Assembly: GCA_045649145.1 (NCBI GenBank)
Contig: JAZRPK010000003.1
Span: forward strand, 1-19,921
Direction of reading: 5' to 3'
DNA length: 19,921 nt
DNA from: HGM11525 sp045649145
GTDB lineage: Bacteria > Bacillota > Clostridia > UBA1381
Made by a program: the position numbers and the translations under genes. The notes under the pieces were generated by a model. It was not told where the DNA came from, ran no database searches, and worked only from the letters and a program-made list of their open reading frames with translations. Below, one piece after another: positions 14,013-19,921 of this stretch; positions within the stretch are counted from its first letter, which is position 1, and every line of letters begins with the position of its first letter.

Positions 14013-14693
14013 ATGGAACACAAAAGAACGAAAAAACGCGACGGAGGCGGCTTATACATAGCCATCTGTTGCTGTATTCTTGTTATAGCGCTGATAGGCT
14101 ATGCAAACAATGTTGCTGAGAAGAACAAAGAGGAGGAGCGTTTCCTTGCCGAGCAGGCGGGGGAGAATGTTGTTGCACCTGAGATAGTGGAGGAAGAGCC
14201 GACACCGGTGGCAACTGACGAGCCTGAAATTCTGGAGGAAACACCTACACCTGACACCGAGAGTGTTGCAAAGACACAGACAGTTGAAGAGGTACCGCTT
14301 TTGAGTATGCCGATTTCGGGCAAAGTTGTCGGCGAATTTTCCGACAAACAGATTTTTTACGAAAGCATAGAGGAATGGCGTACTCACAACGGAGTTGATA
14401 TGGAAGCGCAGGTAGGTGACAGTGTCGCTGCGGCGGCAGACGGAGTTGTATCAAGGGTGTTTATGGGCTCTTTGGGCTACAGCGTCAGAATAGACCACAA
14501 CGACGGACTTTCTACTATATATTCAAATCTTGACGAAAACCCGACCGTCGCAATAGGCGACAATGTAAGACAAGGCGACGTGATAGGCCACATAGGCACA
14601 AGTGCGCTTGCCGACCTTGCAGACGTAGCACATCTGCACTTTGAGGTTATACAAGACGGTGAATATCAGAATCCGCTTGAGTATCTGAACTAA
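14013..14693 (+). CDS. spoIIQ: Stage II sporulation protein Q, M23/LytM peptidase family
   Basis: SpoIIQ is a forespore membrane protein that pairs with mother-cell SpoIIIAH to form the engulfment channel. The 226-residue product has an N-terminal transmembrane helix (residues about 13-31), a low-complexity Glu/Pro/Thr-rich linker (about 45-95), and an M23 domain. The four zinc-site residues seem intact: H125 and D129 (THNGVD), H207 and H209 (HLHFEV). In Bacillus subtilis SpoIIQ the site is degenerate, while clostridial versions keep it. The ATG follows AGGTAGGA. Divergence from spoIID and the sigma-F promoter support the name over a generic M23 peptidase. Its last 47 nt overlap the convergent DUF4830 gene. 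Confidence 0.88.
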   Translation: MEHKRTKKRDGGGLYIAICCCILVIALIGYANNVAEKNKEEERFLAEQAGENVVAPEIVEEEPTPVATDEPEILEETPTPDTESVAKTQTVEEVPLLSMPISGKVVGEFSDKQIFYESIEEWRTHNGVDMEAQVGDSVAAAADGVVSRVFMGSLGYSVRIDHNDGLSTIYSNLDENPTVAIGDNVRQGDVIGHIGTSALADLADVAHLHFEVIQDGEYQNPLEYLN

Positions 14694-15096
14694 TTGGGAA
14701 ATTAAGCGAATGCATAAAGCCGTTTGCCGAAACGGTCATAATATCACCTGCGACAGCTATGCCGTCAACGGTCAGAATATTTGCACGCACAGTTTCATTT
14801 ATGGGCGTGGGATAGTTTAGTACCTTGTAGGTATAGCGTACACAGGCTTTGCCGTAGTAGGCAGTAAGGTCAAGTCCTGCCTCTTTTTGCAGACGGTTGT
14901 AGGCATTGTAGACATCGTCAGGTGTCGTGGGGAGTGTAATACTCTCCTGCTCGAGCGGATTTTTGTCAACAATCCAGCCGTATGACGAAAGAAATTCTAT
15001 GTTTTTTTGATTTGTGTCGTTTGCAAAAACAACAAATGCAAATGTTATAACGGCAATCACAGCGATTGCAATAGAGTATAGCCACATTCTATTCAT
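14647..15096 (-). CDS. DUF4830-type membrane-anchored protein
   Basis: This 149-residue protein has one N-terminal hydrophobic helix (residues 4-26) and a soluble outer domain containing NIEFLSSYGWIVDKNPLEQE, VYNAYNRLQKEAGLDLTAY, GKACVRYTYKVLNYP and AGDIMTVSANGFMHSL. That set resembles DUF4830 proteins of clostridia, identified from memory; function is unknown. The start has a GAGGTGAGGAT ribosome binding site. The gene converges on spoIIQ, and the two coding regions overlap tail to tail by 47 nt with no terminator between them. The location next to spoIIQ may hint at a sporulation or envelope role, but nothing in the sequence proves it. Confidence 0.75.
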   Translation of the reverse strand: MNRMWLYSIAIAVIAVITFAFVVFANDTNQKNIEFLSSYGWIVDKNPLEQESITLPTTPDDVYNAYNRLQKEAGLDLTAYYGKACVRYTYKVLNYPTPINETVRANILTVDGIAVAGDIMTVSANGFMHSLNFPISSDTQADSDIHRLV

Positions 15097-15224
15097 ATCC
15101 TCACCTCAATTTGTGTTATTATTCTATTTTTGAATTTAACAAATTATTCTCTGTTTAGAATTACACTTTATCGGTTATGCTATCTTTGCCGGCAAAATAC
15201 TTTTCGAGAAACGGAGGAAAAGGT

Positions 15225-15443
15225 ATGGATTTTATAGACAATCTGGCCTTGTCGCTTGTTATCATCGGCGCGATTAACTGGGGAAGCGTAGGCATATTCG
15301 GTTTTGACTTTGTCAGCGCTATACTTGGCGGCTCGGGCTCACTTGCGGCAAGAATAGTATTTACGCTTGTAGGTATTGCAGGTCTTTGGTCAATTGGTCT
15401 TTTGTTTAAGGAAAAGCTTCCGAAATCAGCAGTCCAGCATTAA
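15225..15443 (+). CDS. DUF378 family small membrane protein (YuzA-like)
   Basis: This 72-residue protein has two hydrophobic helices. Its motif LVIIGAINWGSVGIFGFDFV, followed by a Gly-rich turn and GIAGLWSIGLLF, is the usual form of DUF378 proteins. Function is unknown; members are small predicted inner-membrane proteins. The ATG at 15225 follows GGAGG by 7 nt and replaces a longer in-frame start at 15177 that has no binding site. It has its own strong terminator. No clear promoter was found in the A+T-rich gap between this gene and the divergent DUF4830 gene. Confidence 0.85.
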   Translation: MDFIDNLALSLVIIGAINWGSVGIFGFDFVSAILGGSGSLAARIVFTLVGIAGLWSIGLLFKEKLPKSAVQH

Positions 15444-15447
15444 GCGA

Positions 15448-15500
15448 AAAGTCTGTCTCTTCTTAAAGTAGAAATAAGAGACAGGCTTTTTACTTTTTAT
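15448..15500 (+). terminator. Terminator after the DUF378 gene
   Basis: A 14-bp stem (15448-15461 with 15476-15489, one G-T pair) with a 14-nt loop is followed by a T-rich tract, TTTTTACTTTTTATTTTT. It begins just past the stop codon. Confidence 0.9.
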
Positions 15501-15514
15501 TTTTCACGATGCTC

Positions 15515-15543
15515 TTGTTTTGTTTTGGGAAAAAGTGTATAAT
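15515..15543 (+). promoter_or_regulatory. Sigma-A promoter of tex-lgt
   Basis: TTGTTT (15515-15520), 17 nt, TATAAT (15538-15543). The -10 is perfect and the -35 has three mismatches only in its second half. The predicted start near 15550 is about 30 nt before the tex ATG. Confidence 0.75.
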
Positions 15544-15579
15544 ATTACCATAACAATAAGGTGAGGAGCGGTAGGACAA

Positions 15580-17727
15580 ATGGATAAAATTTTAATTACT
15601 CTTGCTGAAGAATTTTCGCTTGAGAATTATCAGGTTGAAAATACGGTTAAGCTGATAGACGAGGGGAATACAATCCCTTTTATTGCACGTTATCGTAAGG
15701 AAAAGACAGGCTCGCTCTCTGACGATATACTTCGTGAGCTTTATACCAGATTAAACGCATTAAGAGCACTTGACGAAAAACGTGCCGATATATTAAGACT
15801 TATCGACGAGCAGGGAAAGCTTGACGATAATTTAAGAGCGCAGATAGAAAATGCCAAAACTCAGACAGAGCTTGAGGATATCTACCGCCCTTACAGACCG
15901 AAGCGCCGTACAAGAGCGACTATCGCAAAGGAGAAAGGCTTAGAGCCGTTGGCGATGGCTATTATTGCGCAAAACTCCGGCGATGATATCGAGGCTATGG
16001 CAGCGGAATATATCGATACCGAAAAGGAAGTAGAAACGGCAGAGGATGCAATTGCTGGTGCGTTAGACATAATTGCCGAGATGATTTCCGATAATGCTGA
16101 CGCAAGACGTATTATAAGAGAGCTGACTCTCCACAATGCCTCAATTGTAACTGCTGCTGCAAAGGACGAGGACAGCGTTTACAGCAACTACTATGATTTT
16201 TCCGAGCCGCTTTCAAAGATTGCAAACCACCGCATACTTGCAATTAACCGTGGCGAGAAGGACGGATTTTTGTCTGTTAAAATAAAGGTAGAAGAAGAGC
16301 TTTTAACCAGTTACTTAAAAAGAAAGACTGTCAAAAAAACACCGAGTCGTGCAGGAGAATATGTTGCTGCGGCGTGTGAAGACAGCTACAAAAGGCTTAT
16401 AGCACCATCGATTGAAACAGAGATACGAAATCTCCTGACCGAGCGTGCGGGCGGAGAGGCTATTAAAATTTTTGCGAAAAATCTTTCGGGACTCTTGCTG
16501 CAGCCGCCCGTGAGGGGCAGGACGGTGCTCGGTCTTGACCCCGGCTACAGAACAGGCTGTAAGGTAGCCGTTGTAGACGATACAGGCAAGGTTTGTGATA
16601 CGGGAATTGTTTACTGCACTCTGCCAAATCACGACAGAGAAAAGGCAAAAGCTATACTTAAAAAGCTGATTGAAAAGCATAATGTTGATTTGATTTCGAT
16701 AGGTAACGGAACAGCATCTAAGGAAACGGAAAAGGTTGCCGCAGAGCTTATATCAGAGCTTGACCGAAAGGTATATTATATGGTAGTAAGCGAGGCGGGT
16801 GCGTCGGTTTATTCGGCATCAAAGCTTGCCGCCGAGGAGTTCCCCGAATTTGACGTGTCATTAAGAAGTGCAGTTTCAATCGCCAGAAGAATTCAGGACC
16901 CGCTTGCCGAGCTTGTAAAAATCGACCCGAAGGCGATAGGAGTAGGACAGTATCAGCACGATATGAACCAAAAGCTTTTGGGCGAAGCATTAGGTGGAGT
17001 TGTCGAGGACTGTGTAAACAGCGTCGGTGTCGACCTTAACACCGCATCGCCGTCGCTTTTGTCTTACGTTGCGGGTATCAATTCGGCAGTCGCCAAAAAT
17101 ATCGCCCTCTACCGAGAAGAAAACGGCAAGTTTACCTCCAGAAAACAGCTTTTGAAGGTGCCCAAGCTTGGTCAAAAGGCATTTTTGCAATGTGCGGGGT
17201 TTTTAAGAATTGCAGACGGCAAGGAGCTTTTGGATAATACGTCCGTCCACCCCGAAAGCTACAAGGCTGCAGAGGGATTACTTAAAAAGCTCGGATACAC
17301 GTATGACGATTTGAAGGAGGGCAGACTTTTAGATATTAACGAAAAGATGAAGGGCGAAAAGCAAAAGCTTGCAGACGAGCTGGGTATAGGTGTACCGACC
17401 CTCAGCGATATTGCCGATGCACTTAAAAAGCCGGGCAGAGACCCTCGTGACGAGCTTCCCGAGCCTGTGATGAAATCGGAGATTATGGACATATCCGAAC
17501 TAAAGCCCGATATGATTATGACAGGAACGGTCAGGAATGTTATCGACTTTGGTGCATTTGTTGATATTGGTGTGCATCAGGACGGTCTTGTACACATTTC
17601 GCAAATCAGCGATAGATATATCAAGCATCCGCTTGATGTTCTGTCGGTGGGAGAGGTTGTTAAGGTAAAGATTCTTGATGTAGATGTCAAGAAGAAACGT
17701 ATTTCGTTAACAATGAAAGGAATTTGA
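15580..17727 (+). CDS. tex: Tex family RNA-binding transcription accessory protein
   Basis: The 715-residue product is full length for Tex. The order is an N-terminal helical domain starting at ENTVKLIDEGNTIPFIARYRKE, then a YqgF/RuvC-like fold (VLGLDPGYRTGCKVAVVD, about residues 320-340), the Tex central stretch DPLAELVKIDPKAIGVGQYQ, helix-hairpin-helix repeats (about 480-560), and a C-terminal S1 domain (MIMTGTVRNVIDFGAFVDIG, about 640-712). Tex binds nucleic acids and influences transcription and translation in several bacteria; its exact role here is unknown. It ends one base before the lgt ATG, so tex and lgt form an operon. Confidence 0.96.
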   Translation: MDKILITLAEEFSLENYQVENTVKLIDEGNTIPFIARYRKEKTGSLSDDILRELYTRLNALRALDEKRADILRLIDEQGKLDDNLRAQIENAKTQTELEDIYRPYRPKRRTRATIAKEKGLEPLAMAIIAQNSGDDIEAMAAEYIDTEKEVETAEDAIAGALDIIAEMISDNADARRIIRELTLHNASIVTAAAKDEDSVYSNYYDFSEPLSKIANHRILAINRGEKDGFLSVKIKVEEELLTSYLKRKTVKKTPSRAGEYVAAACEDSYKRLIAPSIETEIRNLLTERAGGEAIKIFAKNLSGLLLQPPVRGRTVLGLDPGYRTGCKVAVVDDTGKVCDTGIVYCTLPNHDREKAKAILKKLIEKHNVDLISIGNGTASKETEKVAAELISELDRKVYYMVVSEAGASVYSASKLAAEEFPEFDVSLRSAVSIARRIQDPLAELVKIDPKAIGVGQYQHDMNQKLLGEALGGVVEDCVNSVGVDLNTASPSLLSYVAGINSAVAKNIALYREENGKFTSRKQLLKVPKLGQKAFLQCAGFLRIADGKELLDNTSVHPESYKAAEGLLKKLGYTYDDLKEGRLLDINEKMKGEKQKLADELGIGVPTLSDIADALKKPGRDPRDELPEPVMKSEIMDISELKPDMIMTGTVRNVIDFGAFVDIGVHQDGLVHISQISDRYIKHPLDVLSVGEVVKVKILDVDVKKKRISLTMKGI

Positions 17728-17728
17728 T

Positions 17729-18553
17729 ATGACACATACTGTTTCGTTCCCGAGGCTGGGACTTGAATTTGATATAAGCCGTATTGCTTTTACCGTATTG
17801 GGAAAGAACATATACTGGTATGCAATTATTATCATAACAGGCTTTCTTTTGGGAGCGTTATTTGTTGCCCGCAGTGCAAAAAAAAGAGGGATTAACCCCG
17901 AACACATCTGGGACATTGCTCTTTACGGCTTGGTGTTCGGTATTATTGGTGCGAGAATTTATTATGTTCTGTTTGACCTTGATACCATACGTGATAATTT
18001 CCTAAACATATTTAAGGTGTGGGAGGGCGGACTTGCAATATACGGTGCAATTATTGCCGCGGTAATAACGGCATATGTCTATTGTAAGCGTCATAAATTG
18101 CCCGTACTTAAGGTGTTCGATTTGTGCTCGCCGGGACTTTTGATAGGTCAGGCAATAGGCAGATGGGGCAATTTCGTGAATGCTGAGGTTTACGGAGGAG
18201 AAACGGGCTTGCCATGGGGAATGTCAATAGATGGTGGACAGAGCGTCCACCCGCTCTTTCTCTACGAAAGCTTGTGGAATACATTAGGACTGGTTATTAT
18301 CTTGCTTATCAGAGATAAAATCAAAACCAACGGAAAGGTATTTTTCTTCTATGTATTGTGGTACGGCTTTGGCAGATTGCTATTAGAGGGTATGCGCCAG
18401 AGTAAGTATATTCTCTATCTCTCAGGTGGCCTGGGGATATCTCAGGTTGTTGCGTGTATAGGAATTTTGGCAGGAATTGCGGGACTTGTATTTTTGAAAA
18501 ACAAGTCACAGACTGTCGAAGTTTCTAAAACTAAAACGCAAACTAATAACTAA
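17729..18553 (+). CDS. lgt: Prolipoprotein diacylglyceryl transferase
   Basis: Lgt moves a diacylglyceryl group from phosphatidylglycerol to the cysteine of prolipoproteins in the cytoplasmic membrane. The 274-residue product has about seven hydrophobic helices and the Lgt signature in GRWGNFVNAEVYGGETGLPW, preceded by GGLAIYGAI and followed by HPLFLYESLWN and GFGRLLLEGMR. In GGLAIYG a tyrosine stands where E. coli Lgt has its H103; this may be normal for Gram-positive members but was not checked. The binding site AAAGGA lies in the last codons of tex. The C-terminal tail is unusually rich in Thr, Lys and Gln. The end of the gene carries a TGTCGAA site (see the Spo0A boxes). Confidence 0.95.
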   Translation: MTHTVSFPRLGLEFDISRIAFTVLGKNIYWYAIIIITGFLLGALFVARSAKKRGINPEHIWDIALYGLVFGIIGARIYYVLFDLDTIRDNFLNIFKVWEGGLAIYGAIIAAVITAYVYCKRHKLPVLKVFDLCSPGLLIGQAIGRWGNFVNAEVYGGETGLPWGMSIDGGQSVHPLFLYESLWNTLGLVIILLIRDKIKTNGKVFFFYVLWYGFGRLLLEGMRQSKYILYLSGGLGISQVVACIGILAGIAGLVFLKNKSQTVEVSKTKTQTNN

Positions 18554-18560
18554 TGTCGAA
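18514..18560 (+). promoter_or_regulatory. Two exact Spo0A-box heptamers upstream of the Spo0E-like gene
   Basis: TGTCGAA occurs at 18514-18520 (inside the last codons of lgt) and 18554-18560 (directly after the lgt stop), exactly 40 bp apart. The Spo0A box consensus is TGTCGAA. They lie about 80 and 120 bp before the predicted start of the next gene. By chance about two or three copies are expected in 20 kb on both strands; I found four in all, so the spacing and the Spo0E-like target carry the argument. Confidence 0.5.
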
Positions 18561-18599
18561 GTATGTCTGACGATTGCCGTATTTTAACGCTGAAAGCGA

Positions 18600-18628
18600 T
18601 TGACTTTTGCCGAAATATGCAATACAAT
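18600..18628 (+). promoter_or_regulatory. Sigma-A promoter of the Spo0E-like gene
   Basis: TTGACT (18600-18605), 17 nt, TACAAT (18623-18628). One mismatch from consensus in each box. The predicted start near 18635 is about 30 nt before the ATG. Confidence 0.8.
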
Positions 18629-18664
18629 CGGGATACAGGGATAGGCATCTGAGGAGGTAAATAT

Positions 18665-18802
18665 ATGGTATGTATAGGTAATATTTCGGAAGTAAAATTG
18701 AGAATGGAACAACTGGTTGAGAAGAATTTTCCCGACCAACTTTCGCTGCCCGAGCTTGTAGAGGCATCAAGCGAATATGAAAGGCTTTTGTACGTAAAGT
18801 AG
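18665..18802 (+). CDS. Small Spo0E-like protein (45 residues)
   Basis: The reading frame starts at an ATG 7 nt after a strong GAGGAGG site and has its own promoter and terminator, so it is very probably expressed. The sequence has two short helices, VKLRMEQLVEKNFP and LPELVEASSEYERLLYV, separated by a turn. This is the size and layout of Spo0E family aspartyl-phosphate phosphatases, which dephosphorylate Spo0A~P and delay sporulation. The family's S-Q-x-L-D-x-L-I motif appears as S-S-E-Y-E-R-L-L, so the usual Asp is Glu and the match is partial. The two Spo0A boxes upstream would fit a feedback loop. A role as an unrelated small protein cannot be excluded. Confidence 0.65.
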   Translation: MVCIGNISEVKLRMEQLVEKNFPDQLSLPELVEASSEYERLLYVK

Positions 18803-18834
18803 AATAAAAGGTTTTGTATGGCTTATCCCGCCTG

Positions 18835-18867
18835 AAATCAGCAGATAGTTGTCTGCTGATTTTTTTG
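18835..18867 (+). terminator. Terminator after the Spo0E-like gene
   Basis: A perfect 11-bp stem, AAATCAGCAGA (18835-18845) with TCTGCTGATTT (18852-18862), a 6-nt loop and a run of seven T. It sets the small gene apart as its own transcription unit. Confidence 0.93.
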
Positions 18868-18912
18868 TATAACTTTCCTATGTATGCAAATAATAGCGTA
18901 GAGGTGAAGATT

Positions 18913-19341
18913 ATGACAGGAATTCTGATGTGTATATTATCGGGTGCGGCAATGAGCGTGCAGGGGGTTTTTAATACCAGATTGTCTGACAAAATAGGAT
19001 TGTTGGAGTCAAACTTTATCGTACAGGCAACGGCGCTTGTGCTTGCGGCAATATCGCTCTTTTGGGCAAGGGGGAGTTTTTCCCAAATAGGCGGAGTAAA
19101 TAAGCTTTACCTAACGGGCGGAGTGCTCGCTATGGTAATAACAATAACGGTAATGCTCGGCATCAAAAACCTTTCGCCAACAGTTGCGATAAGTATTATA
19201 CTTGTATCTCAGCTTGCAGCTGCGGCACTGATTGACGCATTCGGACTTTTTGACAGTGATAAGGTAGTGTTTGGACTTAGAAAGATTATAGGACTTGCCG
19301 TTATGATAGGCGGAATAATTTTGTTTTCATATAAGAAATAA
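18913..19341 (+). CDS. DMT family transporter, YdcZ/DUF606 type
   Basis: The 142-residue product has five hydrophobic helices, the half-size form of the drug/metabolite transporter superfamily (DUF606/YdcZ). The opening ILSGAAMSVQGVFNTRLSDK, with the conserved Gln and Asn after the first helix, and the end VGLAVMIGG-like FGLRKIIGLAVMIGGIILF are typical. Such half-size proteins probably work as dimers; the substrate is unknown. The ATG at 18913 is preceded by GAGGTGAAG; the longer frame from 18814 runs through the terminator of the previous gene and is rejected. No convincing promoter was found in the 45 nt after the terminator. Confidence 0.85.
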   Translation: MTGILMCILSGAAMSVQGVFNTRLSDKIGLLESNFIVQATALVLAAISLFWARGSFSQIGGVNKLYLTGGVLAMVITITVMLGIKNLSPTVAISIILVSQLAAAALIDAFGLFDSDKVVFGLRKIIGLAVMIGGIILFSYKK

Positions 19342-19396
19342 TATAGTGTTACCATTTAATTTAGTGTTAAGATTTACTCTTATCTTTGCTCTTTTA

Positions 19397-19425
19397 CGTT
19401 CTTTTGCGCGTGCAAAAGAACCAAA
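19397..19425 (+). repeat. Left terminal inverted repeat, itself a hairpin
   Basis: The 29 bases are the exact reverse complement of 19892-19920. Within them GTTCTTTTGC (19398-19408 region) pairs with GCAAAAGAAC across a 4-nt GCGT loop, so each terminus is also a 10-bp hairpin. No T-run follows. Confidence 0.9.
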
Positions 19426-19427
19426 AC

Positions 19428-19591
19428 CCGCCGGGGGATTCCGATTTCCCCCGGACCCCTTCAAACGGCCTCGTAGGACGACAATGGCGGACATCAGCTA
19501 TACACATAATTGGTTACTATCCAACTTGGTATAAGCAAAAGTAAATTATATACATTAAATTTCACTTTAACACAGGGGGTTCTTACGGGGG
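19428..19591 (+). repeat. Left inner arm of the palindromic element (164 bp)
   Basis: This aligns without gaps to the reverse complement of 19635-19798, with about 11 mismatches by eye (roughly 93% identity). The first 59 bases and the last 35 or so are identical; all mismatches lie in the A+T-rich middle. The outer end carries a local hairpin, CCGGGGG/CCCCCGG. Confidence 0.9.
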
Positions 19592-19634
19592 ACGAGAGTC
19601 CCCCTAAGCGGTTTAGGGGTTTGGGGGAATCCGA
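19592..19634. repeat. Folded centre of the palindromic element
   Basis: The 43-nt loop contains CCCCTAA (19602-19607 region) pairing with TTAGGGG just after it. Alternatively, GGGGGAC of the left arm (19587-19593) can pair with GTCCCCC (19598-19604) across GAGA. The two pairings exclude each other, so the centre has two possible folds. Confidence 0.65.
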
Positions 19635-19798
19635 CCCCCGTAAGAACCCCCTGTGTTAAAGTGAAATTTTATGTATATTTTTTACTTTTGTTTTTACCGA
19701 GTTGGACAGTAACGAATTATGTGTATAGCAGATGTTCGTCATTGTCGTCCTACGAGGCCGTTTGAAGGGGTCCGGGGGAAATCGGAATCCCCCGGCGG
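19635..19798 (-). repeat. Right inner arm of the palindromic element (164 bp)
   Basis: The inverted partner of 19428-19591, of equal length and with no gaps. Its innermost 35 bases or so, from the C run at 19635-19639 through the GTGAAATTT stretch, pair perfectly with the left arm. Confidence 0.9.
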
Positions 19799-19891
19799 AT
19801 TACGGTGTCTGTCCAAATCTTTGATTTGGGACACAGCACCTATGCAAGACTGTCCCAAGAGTGCATAGCACGATTGGTTGACAGTTACTGC
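19799..19891. repeat. 93-nt segment present only in the right arm
   Basis: Between the inner arm and the terminal repeat the right side has 93 nt, where the left side has only two. The segment has its own pairing: CTATGCA (19840-19846) with TGCATAG (19862-19868), and TTGGGACA near 19827-19834 with TGTCCCAA (19851-19858). It may be a nested insertion in the right arm or a part lost from the left. Confidence 0.7.
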
Positions 19892-19920
19892 TTTGGTTCT
19901 TTTGCACGCGCAAAAGAACG
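19892..19920 (-). repeat. Right terminal inverted repeat
   Basis: The perfect 29-bp reverse complement of 19397-19425, with the same internal 10-bp hairpin. The match stops at 19920; 19921 does not continue it, so the boundary is visible here. Confidence 0.9.
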
Positions 19921-19921
19921 G

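Larger units (their letters stand above)
19397..19920. mobile_element. Large palindromic element (MITE-like), about 524 bp
   Basis: The element is bounded by 29-bp perfect inverted repeats (19397-19425 and 19892-19920). Inside these are two 164-bp arms in inverted orientation, so the whole region can fold into one long hairpin. No convincing protein is encoded: the open frames here are short, lack ribosome binding sites and fall on palindromic DNA. A non-autonomous mobile element, or a repeat spread by one, is the simplest reading. Host-site duplication cannot be checked because the window ends one base after the right repeat. No other copy lies in this window. Confidence 0.7.

Noticed and set aside
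18543..18992. 149-codon minus-strand frame over the Spo0E-like gene region
   Set aside because: It runs antisense through a clear promoter, a small gene and a terminator; no ribosome binding site.
19346..19534. 62-codon frame inside the palindromic element
   Set aside because: No ribosome binding site, and its codons fall on the terminal repeat and arm; low-complexity, not protein-like.
1..19921. CRISPR array, rRNA genes, riboswitches, insertion-sequence transposase
   Set aside because: No regularly spaced direct repeats, no rRNA sequence, no recognised aptamer core and no transposase motif were found in any part read.

Overview
The window looks like chromosome from an anaerobic, spore-forming member of the Clostridia (Bacillota), probably a gut-type Ruminococcaceae/Oscillospirales relative. 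The reasons are strong AGGAGG-type ribosome binding sites, TTGAAA/TTGACA sigma-A promoters that often carry an extended -10, sporulation genes (spoIID, spoIIQ, a Spo0E-like gene), an [FeFe]-hydrogenase maturase (HydG) and meso-diaminopimelate dehydrogenase. The lineage call is an inference from gene content. Most of the window is ordinary core genome. The accessory parts are a toxin/immunity cassette at about 11.0-12.9 kb and a large palindromic element at the right end.

Layout. 1-2204: tsf (only its first codons) and rpsB read leftward. A tRNA-Leu(TAA) with its own consensus promoter and a bidirectional terminator follows, then an EamA-family transporter read leftward. 2215-6588 (minus strand): a stand-alone GMP synthase synthetase subunit, ddh, hydG and a Crp/Fnr regulator. 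hydG has an 18-bp palindrome centred at -41.5 from its predicted start site, the class II CRP/FNR activator position. 6642-11034 (plus strand): a probable operon from a perfect TTGACA-17-TATAAT promoter, with HD-domain phosphohydrolase, recX, rimO, pgsA and ttcA, closed by a hairpin terminator. recX has no ATG, GTG or TTG at the right place and seems to start at ATC.

11044-12944: an A+T-rich module. It holds a 5'-truncated-looking MuF-like/pre-toxin/C-terminal toxin gene, an abutting probable immunity gene, a third small unknown gene and a strong terminator. No phage genes surround it. 12948-15443: spoIID (minus) diverges from spoIIQ (plus). spoIIQ has an exact sigma-F-type promoter and intact LytM zinc residues, and its 3' end overlaps a convergent DUF4830 gene. 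A DUF378 membrane protein follows. 15515-19341: tex, lgt, a previously uncalled 45-residue Spo0E-like gene preceded by a sigma-A promoter and two exact TGTCGAA Spo0A boxes, then a YdcZ/DUF606 transporter.

19397-19920: a roughly 524-bp palindromic element that looks like a MITE or giant hairpin. It has 29-bp perfect ends that are themselves hairpins, two 164-bp inner arms matching at about 93%, a folded centre, and a 93-nt segment present in only one arm. No CRISPR array, rRNA or transposase gene was seen.
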